Assembly: GCF_950023065.1 (NCBI RefSeq)
Contig: NC_088679.1
Span: 4,526,001-4,590,000 of the forward strand
DNA from: Planococcus citri
Lineage: Eukaryota; Arthropoda; Insecta; Hemiptera; Pseudococcidae
DNA: 64,000 nucleotides
Direction of reading: 5' to 3'
Positions 57,110 through 64,000 of the stretch are shown here, piece by piece. The position numbers and the translations under genes were made by a program. Each line of letters opens with the position of its first letter. Position 1 is the first letter of the stretch. The notes under the pieces were generated by a model. It saw nothing but the letters and a program-made list of their open reading frames with translations, made no database searches and was not told the DNA's origin.

Positions 57110-57575
57110 TTTTTCTGAAACTGAGAAAATATTTTGGACGTCCACGAATTCTTCACCAATTTTTTTCGAGATTCCAACCCATTGTAATGTAACTATCACT
57201 GGTTGCAAAAGCGCCATAAATCTTTGATGCCTTGGATAGGAAAACGAAGGCGCTATCGCAGTAAATCGCAGTAATGCCCATATTACAATGAATCTGAAGA
57301 AAGTAATCTTTTTTGTCATAATTTTTCTGTCTTAGATTTCACTAAGCAATTTTTTTGACTTTTTTTTTGTGTTTGGGTTGAAAATGGGCTTAATTGACGT
57401 TATAGATTCTTACGTGGAATCGTACCTGTCGTGCTCAGGACTACATAGACCAATTAAAACTTCAAATGATCACAGTGGACGTTCACGAATCCTTCATCTA
57501 TTTTTTTTCGAGATCCAACCCATTGTAATGTAACTATCACTGGTTGCAATAACTCCATAAATCATCATCATGAAA
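57110..57575. repeat. direct duplication of about 100 bp, two copies about 358 bp apart
   Basis: GGACGTCCACGAATTCTTCA (57,136) and GGACGTTCACGAATCCTTCA (57,478) each lead into TTTTTTTCGAGAT.CCAACCC, ATTGTAATGTAACTATCACT and GGTTGCAA. Conservation is above that of flanking sequence. Confidence 0.65.
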
Positions 57576-57625
57576 TTCGTGATGAAATAAAATTTTTCTT
57601 TGTTTTAAAATTAACGTAGCGTGCC

Positions 57626-58268
57626 CAGTGATCGACAGTGCTAAGAAATTTTTTCCCCAAATACTGATGTATCTTCAAAACAATTTAGGTTACTGAGCTG
57701 CATTTGTTTTTTGTACCTTCTGGCACTATTTGGGTACACAAAATATATTTTACTTTAGATTTTTATTCATTATTTAATGTAGTAATTACGTTTTTTCATG
57801 ATAAAGTCCAAAATCATACATGGACCAGTAATCGACACACATGTTCCAGTTATCGACAAAAAGGGTGCCAGTTATCGACACAATAAAATAAGACATGTAA
57901 ACTGCCTTTTTAAAATTGATTCATGTAGGAAAAATTATATTATGCATTAAAATTTGAAACTTTGGAGAAATGAAATAATAAAACCGTAATCACAGCTTTA
58001 ATAATTTTATAATTTAGGTGGAAATATCCGCTGTTGATGATTGGTACTGAACTGAATAGGTATGGAATTGGATTGTACCAGTGATCGACAGGTTGCTTCA
58101 ATGTACGTAATTTTCGATTTTTTTTTGGTGTTAGAAATGTTAGAATGGTTTAAAAGAAATTATATTTGCACTTCATCCGACTAAAAAAGTATTGAAACCA
58201 CTCTAAATCAACAAAAATTGAAAATTCACTGAAATTTGCATTGAAACAACAGCTGTCGATTACTGGTA
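57626..58268. repeat. cluster of six CAGTNATCGACA motifs
   Basis: CCAGTGATCGACAG near 57,625, CCAGTAATCGACACA near 57,825, CCAGTTATCGACAA near 57,846, GCCAGTTATCGACACAA near 57,867 and ACCAGTGATCGACAG near 58,078 are in plus orientation. CTGTCGATTACTGGTAC near 58,253 is the complement. Spacing is irregular and the surrounding text is not duplicated, which differs from the tandem repeats elsewhere. Confidence 0.65.
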
Positions 58269-58269
58269 C

Positions 58270-59220
58270 GATATGCATTATTCAACACCCTATTATCAAC
58301 AGTTGATATTTTCACTTATTATTTAAATATTAAGGCTTTCAGAACATCAACAAAAGCAAAATCCACTTCTTGAAACCTTATGAAATACATTTAAAATAAA
58401 ATTTGCCACCAAAAGTTGATTTACTTACTCAGAAATCCTTAACCATTCGCCGTTGCTCCTTAGATTTGAACACCAAAATTTAGCTAAAAATCTAATTAAT
58501 AAAAAATCCACTTCCCCAGTAGAGAAGATTGATTAATTTTTTGACTTTTCAAAGGATGTACGACGTGATAGACGCGATCCGTTTCGTCACAGAAAAACAG
58601 AGTAGCCTCGCTGCGATTGGCTCTTTTTGGTAGGTATTGAAATAGGTGCTATTTTTTTTTTTTTTTTTAATAATCTCATGGTTCATATCATTTGATTTTG
58701 AATTTGTCAGTATTTTTGAAAAGATCTAAAATTCAGATATTTTTCAACTTAAATTTTCAACAACGACGATTCAAATTTAATTAATTGAAAAAATAAATGG
58801 TGCTACAACGTATTTTTTTTTAGTAAAAAATGAGAAAAAAATGAAAAATTGATTAGCTGAGTGTGTTTTAGTGCTTGATGCCCTTGACTAGCAGAGAAAA
58901 ATCTGGCCAATGGCCATCCAGTGTTATGCTTTATCAATTTTCACTATTTCTACATTATGATGTGATGGAGTTTCAATTTTCTATATTTTCAGCAATTTTT
59001 AATTCGGATTCTTGATAATTAATGAATCTGTTTCAAGCAATTGGTTGCTATTATTATAACCTGTGTAGTGTGTACTTTATGGGATGTTATTTCTCATTCA
59101 TTGTTGGTGATGATTGTGATGAATATTGAATAATAATAATACTGTTGATTTCGATCATAGACAATTTTTACTTTTTGAGTGCTTTGCTTTTCAATTTGAA
59201 TAAATTGAAAAAAAACTGAT
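58270..59220. other. AT-rich stretch without a supported gene
   Basis: A T run near 58,651 and scattered short frames. A CACGTGATAG-like GC-richer patch near 58,560-58,625 shows no element ends. Nothing else was recognised. Confidence 0.4.
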
Positions 59221-59245
59221 ACCTGTGTATATTGTACTGTACAAG

Positions 59246-59716
59246 TAGAGCCCTGCGCCGACGACGAAATGATCGGCGGCGGCTATGGTGAGCGCAGCGT
59301 TGTGGCTGGCGGCGTAGCCGATTCCAGCTGACGTTTTCGGCGGCGGCAAAAATTTTACTCGGCTGCGGCTCAGCCGGCTACAAAGGTTGAAATTTTGAGG
59401 TAATTTTCCGTAAATCATAAAATTACCTCAAAATACAAATTTTTTGCGAAAATTATTCAGCTTCTCAAATAAGCATTTAGCATTCTTTTCCAAGCTGAGA
59501 AGAGAAATCATTCTAGGTAGTGCGTGGCAAAATTGAAAAATTTAGCCACGTGAAAAAATCCAAAATATGGGGAAAATTTCCCTGAAATTTGCCATTTGAG
59601 TGATTTAAATCGGCTCAGCCGAGCAAGGCGGCTTCAAAAATTTTTAAAGCGGCGGCGGCGGCTCAAAAAATGTGTGAAAAATTGGTGGCGGCGCGGCGCG
59701 GCGGCGCAGGGCTCTA
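59246..59716. mobile_element. GC-rich MITE with GGCGGC reiterations, TIR 15 bp
   Basis: Both ends read TAGAGCCCTGCGCCG inward, and GGC/GCC trinucleotide runs fill both subterminal regions while the middle is AT-rich. The flanks TGTGTATATTGTACTG and ATAAATAATACAG.TTGATTG also occur uninterrupted at 59,980-60,030, a paralogous site without the insert. Its GC content contrasts sharply with surroundings. No transposase frame. The exact target duplication is unclear; hAT-like is a guess. Confidence 0.7.
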
Positions 59717-60240
59717 AAGTGTACATAAATAATACAGTTGATTGATAGCAGACTGATTCTCATATTTTTAAATTTTCAACAATTGTGTACTCAATGGGAT
59801 GTAATTTGTGTTTTATTGTGCCGTGATAAACTGCTTCTTGAGTGACTTTCCTTTTTGAATTTATTTTCAAAAGAAAAAAAAAGTGATACTTGAACTTTTA
59901 AGCACTTATTTACACTTCCTAATGTGAATATTAAATAAAGTTGGTTGGTTCCAGTTGTTCATTTCATTTACCTGTAACCTGTGTATATTGTACTGCTGTG
60001 CATAATAAATAATACAGCAGTTGATTGATAGCAGACTGATTATCATTTTGAACTTTTTCAACAATCTTTGAATTTCTTAGGTACACATGGACTGATTCAG
60101 TTATATGTTGTTGGCTTAATATTTTTATTACATTTTCTCATTTTCTTTTTATGTACATTTCAGATTCAAGCACTCAGCACTGATTATTATCAACAGCAGG
60201 CTACAGATTTTGTATTGATCTGTCAGGTCTATTCTACAGA
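59717..60240. repeat. diverged direct duplication of about 0.8 kb, right part
   Basis: Segments at 59,040-59,240/59,717-59,770 recur at about 59,780-60,060: CTCAATGGGATGTAATTTGT, TTGAGTG.CTTT.CTTTT.AATTT, AACCTGTGTATATTGTACTG and GATAGCAGACTGATT. It ends near the presumed Helitron 5' region. A 66-codon frame at 60,068-60,268 has no known domain. Confidence 0.5.
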
Positions 60241-60241
60241 A

Positions 60242-60452
60242 GGTCGTGTGGGTCGTGTGAATACATAATATTTGCACGTAAAAATTTTTTCGAGTGGCCG
60301 TGTTTTTAAACACGTAAATTATTTTCTTGAATAAATGGTCGTGTAGATTTTTTTGCACGTAAAACTCTACTGGTCGTGCATTGCACGTTAAAACATTTTT
60401 CATATCTTTTGAATTAAATTCAGCGTACATTGGTCGTGTATTATCATACACG
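60242..60452 (+). promoter_or_regulatory. five-unit CGTG...CACG hairpin cluster upstream of the Helitron frame
   Basis: Five units open GG(T/C)CGTG and close CACGT(T)AAA. Three form tight perfect stems: CGTGTTT/AAACACG (60,299-60,314), CGTGCA/TGCACG (60,375-60,387) and CGTGTAT/ATACACG (60,435-60,452). Two are looser (60,245-60,278 and 60,340-60,359). Stem sequence changes together on both sides. They lie 320-530 bp before the Helitron ATG, in the position expected for subterminal repeats or a promoter. Just upstream, TCTATTCTACAG (60,229) could be the Helitron 5' terminus, which begins TC, but I cannot prove it. Confidence 0.6.
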
Positions 60453-60768
60453 TAAAATAGAATTTGATTTATTTATTACAGTTTTGGTAATACGTTTAGT
60501 CATTTGAATAAATAAATTTGAAGTGAAGTTTTCATTTTTTATTTTTGCAACATTCTTGATATAGAATTTCCACTGCTCCAGTAAATAAATTACTCATATT
60601 TTCACATTCAATTCAGATTTTTTGCAGCATATAGAAGAGCACTACTCCTTATTCACATAAAATTGAATTCAATTCATTCATTGCTGGTGTTGTAATAGAT
60701 TTGAATTGAGAAATTTGAAGTGTTGATTTCATTTTTGCAAGGTTAATCTCAACTATAATCTCAACACT

Positions 60769-63700
60769 ATGGAACTTGAAAATGAAATTTTGAATGATTA
60801 CATTAGTGGTGATACAATAAATAAATTTTTTGAAATCATCAATAAGCAAGGGTTTTCTGTGCATTTTAATGATGTTTATCTCATGGGTATATGGGATTCA
60901 CATGTATGGAATTATGTTGAAAAGTTTACTGATAAACGAAAGAAATTTTTACAAATATTACCTGATGGACCAATGTCTAATATGGATGATGTGAGACATT
61001 GGGTATTATTTGAATTTGGAAAAAAAAATATCATGTATGTGTATGATAGTTTAAATCGTAATTCTATAACTGAGAATCAGATGAAATTTTTGAAACTAAG
61101 TACAAATATTAAAAATCCTCAGTTTGTGTATAGAAAAGTTCAACAACAAACAAATGGGAAAGACTGTGGTGTATTTGCATTAGCTTTTGCAACCAGTCGA
61201 TTATATGGAAGAGATGTGACCCAATTATCTTATTCAATAAGTGATATGCGACATCATTTGCTTGATTTACTTAGAAGAGAAATGATCATTGAATTTACTT
61301 ATGGCAATTTAAATGAGAATGTTAATTTGAGAACTGAGAATGCAAGTAATTGTAATTTTAATATTAGTTCTGATTCACCATTACATGACAAAGGTATAAA
61401 TCAGCCTAATATTAATTATTCTGCAATTTATGATGATGGTATTAGTGAAAATATTTATATCCAGAATGATCTATCTAATGATGAAAATATGGAGAAATAT
61501 ATCACTACTGTAGAAGAAATTACAATGTATGATTGTGAAACTGAACAGACAATAACAAATTTTAGTGAAGTTGCTTTAGCTAATGTTGTTCAACTTGAGC
61601 ATTCATATTATAATAGTAGTGAAGATGATGTGATACTAATGGATCATTCTTATTGTACTTTTGGCCAAAAAAGAATAAAACTGGATAATTCTTCCCATAA
61701 TATTACTCCAACTTTTGATCATAGTAACTTTTCAGATAAAATGCCAGCCCATCATTGTGGAATCCTTAATTATGAATGTAATTTCTGTTCTGCACTACAT
61801 TTCAAAGGAGAATTACCCTGGGATGGTAAATATACTCAATGTTGTCAGAAAGGTAGAGTAAAAATTGAGCATCCAAAATCAATAGTTTCAATACATGAAC
61901 TTCTAACAAATGTTCTGCACCCTAAACACAAAAATTTTATGACAAATATAAGACAATACAATAGTGCTTTGTCATTTGCATCTTGTGGTGCTCAAATTGA
62001 TACACTTTCTGGTACTGGGCCTTATTGTTATAGAATTCATGGACAAATATATCATAAAACTACTCATTGTCAAACCTCATCAACATTCCCGCCAAAATAT
62101 GCTCAATTATATTTTCTCGATAGTGAGGAAGCATTAAATGAACGTTTGAAAGTCAATGCTAATAAAGGATGTGACAAGGATTTATTAAAAGATTTGGATT
62201 TAGCGATACGGTCAGTTAATCCATATGCAAAAAGCTATAGAATGTTGAAAACCTTGGAAAATGAAGAAATAAGTAGGCAGTCACAAAATTCCACCACAGT
62301 AGCAACTGAAAATAATGTTTCCATGATGATACGTCAAGATAGAACTGTTGATTGTAGGCGCTATAATTTACCTAATTGTAGTGAAGTGGCTGTTATATTC
62401 AAAAACAATGATGGTGCTCCACCTTTTCAACGTGATATTCGCATTTATCCAAAATCTGAGAATAATAATGAGTTTATAAATATCAATATTCTTAGCTGTA
62501 ATTTAGACCCCATGTGTTATACTCTAATGTTTCCTTATGGAGAACCTGGATGGGAGCCTAATATGCTCAGTGTAATTCAAAATGATGATGAAAAAGAAAA
62601 GCACATAACGATGTTGCAATATAAAAAATCTAAATTAGCTATAACTAGAAAACAACAAAATCCTTTGCTAAACTATGGAAAATTACTTCAACAATATGTT
62701 GTTGATTCTTATGTGCAAGTTGAAGCCTACAGATTGAATTATGTGAAAAATCATCAACAAGATTTGAGAGTAGAAAGTTACACTGGTTTAATGGATTATA
62801 TGAGAAATAAAACAGATGAATATGGTTGTGATGTAGGAAAGCAAGTTATTTTACCTAGCACTTTTGAAGGTTCCCCTAGAAATATGAGAGAAAAGTATTT
62901 AGATGCAATGTCAATTGTTGGTAGGTTTGGATCCCCAGATCTATTCATTACATTCACTTGCAATCCTAAATGGCCAGAAATATCAGATAATTTATTATAC
63001 TCACAAACTGCAAGTGATAGACCTGATTTAGTATGCAGAGTATTTTCATTAAAATATAAAGAATTGATTTATGATATTGTAGAAAATAAAATATTTGGAG
63101 AAGTAAGTGGTTATGTTTACACTATAGAATTTCAAAAACGAGGCCTACCACATGCCCATATGTTATTTATTTTGAAAGATAAAATATTGAGTAGTGAAAT
63201 GATTGATAGATTTGTTAGTGCTGAAATTCCAGATCCTAATGTTTATCCTGCATTACATGAAATAGTCAAAAATAATATGATTCATGGTCCTTGTGGTGCA
63301 ATGAAACCTAATGCTTATTGTATGGAAAATGGAAAATGTGTAAAAGGGTTTCCAAAAACTTTTCAGAATGAAACTTGCATGGACAGAGCAGGTTATCCTT
63401 CCTACAGGCGTAGAAATGATATCAAAATTACTAAAAATGGTATCACTTATGATAATAGATATGTTGTTCCTTATAATAGGTACCTATCAAAGAAATATAA
63501 TGCACATATCAACGTTGAAGTGTGTACAACTGTAAAAAGTGTAAAGTATATTTTTAAATATATTTATAAAGGTTATGATTGCGCATGTATTAAAATAATG
63601 CATCAAGGAGTTTCGTTATTAATGTATGATGAAATAGAATCCTACTTAGATTGTCGCTACATAAGTGCATGTGAAGCTGCATGGAGATTATTTGAATTGA

Positions 63701-64000
63701 AGTTACATGATCGGTCACATAGTGTCATTCGTTTACAAGTTCACTTACCAGGTGAACAAAATGTAATATTTGAGAAAGGAAATGAAGATGTAGGTTTACA
63801 ACGAACTAAGAGTACTCTTTTAGCTTGGTTTGAATTGAATAAAAAAGATGCTGATAGTAAAAAATATAAATATACTGAAATACCTCAACATTATGTGTTC
63901 AATAAGAGCAAACAGGTTTGGTCACCAAGAAAACAACATTTCAATGTTGTATCACAAATGTACATGGTAAATTCAAAAAATGTGGAATTGTTTTATCTGA
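60769..64000 (+). CDS. Helitron replication initiator with N-terminal Ulp1-like protease (partial)
   Basis: An uninterrupted frame of 1077 codons runs off the window. The ATG at 60,769 is the first after an in-frame TGA at 60,724 and has A at -3 and G at +4. Residues 1-170 look like a C48 (Ulp1/SENP) cysteine protease with the expected order His77 (RHWVLF), Asp93 (YVYDS), Gln127 and Cys133 (QTNGKDCGVFA). A divergent, low-complexity Asn-rich linker follows. Residues 325-365 carry Cys pairs (C337-x2-C340, CC at 358-359), and QYNSALSFAS, GPYCYRIHGQIYH and PKYAQLYFLD are typical of Helitron N-terminal regions. The Rep nuclease has the HUH motif at His795/His797 (RGLPHAHMLF) and paired tyrosines Tyr927/Tyr931 in YIFKYIYKG. 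The role is rolling-circle nicking and strand transfer. A Pif1-family helicase should follow beyond 64,000. No stops or frameshifts: a young copy. Confidence 0.93.
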   Translation, partial: MELENEILNDYISGDTINKFFEIINKQGFSVHFNDVYLMGIWDSHVWNYVEKFTDKRKKFLQILPDGPMSNMDDVRHWVLFEFGKKNIMYVYDSLNRNSITENQMKFLKLSTNIKNPQFVYRKVQQQTNGKDCGVFALAFATSRLYGRDVTQLSYSISDMRHHLLDLLRREMIIEFTYGNLNENVNLRTENASNCNFNISSDSPLHDKGINQPNINYSAIYDDGISENIYIQNDLSNDENMEKYITTVEEITMYDCETEQTITNFSEVALANVVQLEHSYYNSSEDDVILMDHSYCTFGQKRIKLDNSSHNITPTFDHSNFSDKMPAHHCGILNYECNFCSALHFKGELPWDGKYTQCCQKGRVKIEHPKSIVSIHELLTNVLHPKHKNFMTNIRQYNSALSFASCGAQIDTLSGTGPYCYRIHGQIYHKTTHCQTSSTFPPKYAQLYFLDSEEALNERLKVNANKGCDKDLLKDLDLAIRSVNPYAKSYRMLKTLENEEISRQSQNSTTVATENNVSMMIRQDRTVDCRRYNLPNCSEVAVIFKNNDGAPPFQRDIRIYPKSENNNEFININILSCNLDPMCYTLMFPYGEPGWEPNMLSVIQNDDEKEKHITMLQYKKSKLAITRKQQNPLLNYGKLLQQYVVDSYVQVEAYRLNYVKNHQQDLRVESYTGLMDYMRNKTDEYGCDVGKQVILPSTFEGSPRNMREKYLDAMSIVGRFGSPDLFITFTCNPKWPEISDNLLYSQTASDRPDLVCRVFSLKYKELIYDIVENKIFGEVSGYVYTIEFQKRGLPHAHMLFILKDKILSSEMIDRFVSAEIPDPNVYPALHEIVKNNMIHGPCGAMKPNAYCMENGKCVKGFPKTFQNETCMDRAGYPSYRRRNDIKITKNGITYDNRYVVPYNRYLSKKYNAHINVEVCTTVKSVKYIFKYIYKGYDCACIKIMHQGVSLLMYDEIESYLDCRYISACEAAWRLFELKLHDRSHSVIRLQVHLPGEQNVIFEKGNEDVGLQRTKSTLLAWFELNKKDADSKKYKYTEIPQHYVFNKSKQVWSPRKQHFNVVSQMYMVNSKNVELFYL

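Noticed and set aside
1..64000. Search for tRNA, rRNA or small structural RNA genes
   Set aside because: I saw no cloverleaf-like A/B box pairs or rRNA-like conserved words by eye. A tRNAscan or Rfam run could still find some.

Overview
This is an AT-rich eukaryotic window, most likely from an arthropod genome; the lineage guess is weak. It has no operons, ribosome binding sites or dense coding. It does have consensus GTAAGT splice donors, polypyrimidine-CAG acceptors, many non-autonomous DNA transposons, a solo LTR, a Gypsy-type fragment and a Helitron. I can defend only one long intact reading frame, the Helitron protein at the right edge. Almost every other open frame is short, often lacks an ATG, and lies inside repeats.

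Layout. From 1 to about 17.9 kb the DNA is a mosaic of diverged local duplications: a module near 1.2, 6.6 and 10.7 kb; a module near 2, 3 and 7.4 kb; and a block at 7.7-8.8 kb copied at 14.2-17.1 kb. These are interrupted by a long-TIR element with a 9-bp target duplication (8.8-9.8 kb), a TA-flanked MITE (10.2 kb), a hAT-like MITE (13.6 kb), a SWIM zinc-finger transposase-like remnant (14.8 kb) and a solo LTR (17.2 kb). From 18 to 19.3 kb the sequence is non-repetitive and richer in GC. From 19.3 to 35 kb a second set of paired duplications appears (20.2/23.0, 24.0/30.1, 26.2/31.1, 28.4-30.0/31.7-34.5 kb), with a 620-bp TIR element, a TGGCAA-rich element carrying a nested MITE, and a 473-bp foldback. 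Two or three minus-strand pieces here weakly resemble MATH domains. From 35.6 to 37.1 kb is another unique island.

From 37.3 to 42.1 kb there is a six-unit tandem array (about 271-288 bp per unit) split by three transposons: a 2.6-kb element filled with CTAGCA satellite and two copies of one 8-bp-TSD MITE family. From 43.4 to 47.3 kb a GCGCCAGGAG-type motif recurs in both orientations. From 47.6 to 48.6 kb is a unique island with a GA tract. From 49.4 to 54.6 kb is a second tandem array (about 350 bp per unit), broken by the 3' end of a Gypsy-like element. From 55 to 60.2 kb there is unique sequence, a six-copy ATCGACA motif cluster and a GC-rich MITE.

From 60.2 kb to the end lies a Helitron. 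A cluster of CGTG...CACG hairpins precedes a frame of 1077 codons with no stop, which encodes a Ulp1/C48-like protease domain, a Cys-rich region and a HUH-Y2 Rep domain; the helicase should lie beyond the window. The theme of the window is repeat biology: each array or element amplifies its own short motif, and several unrelated tandem arrays carry a perfect 5' splice-site sequence. Repeat family names rest on termini and target-site duplications read by eye.
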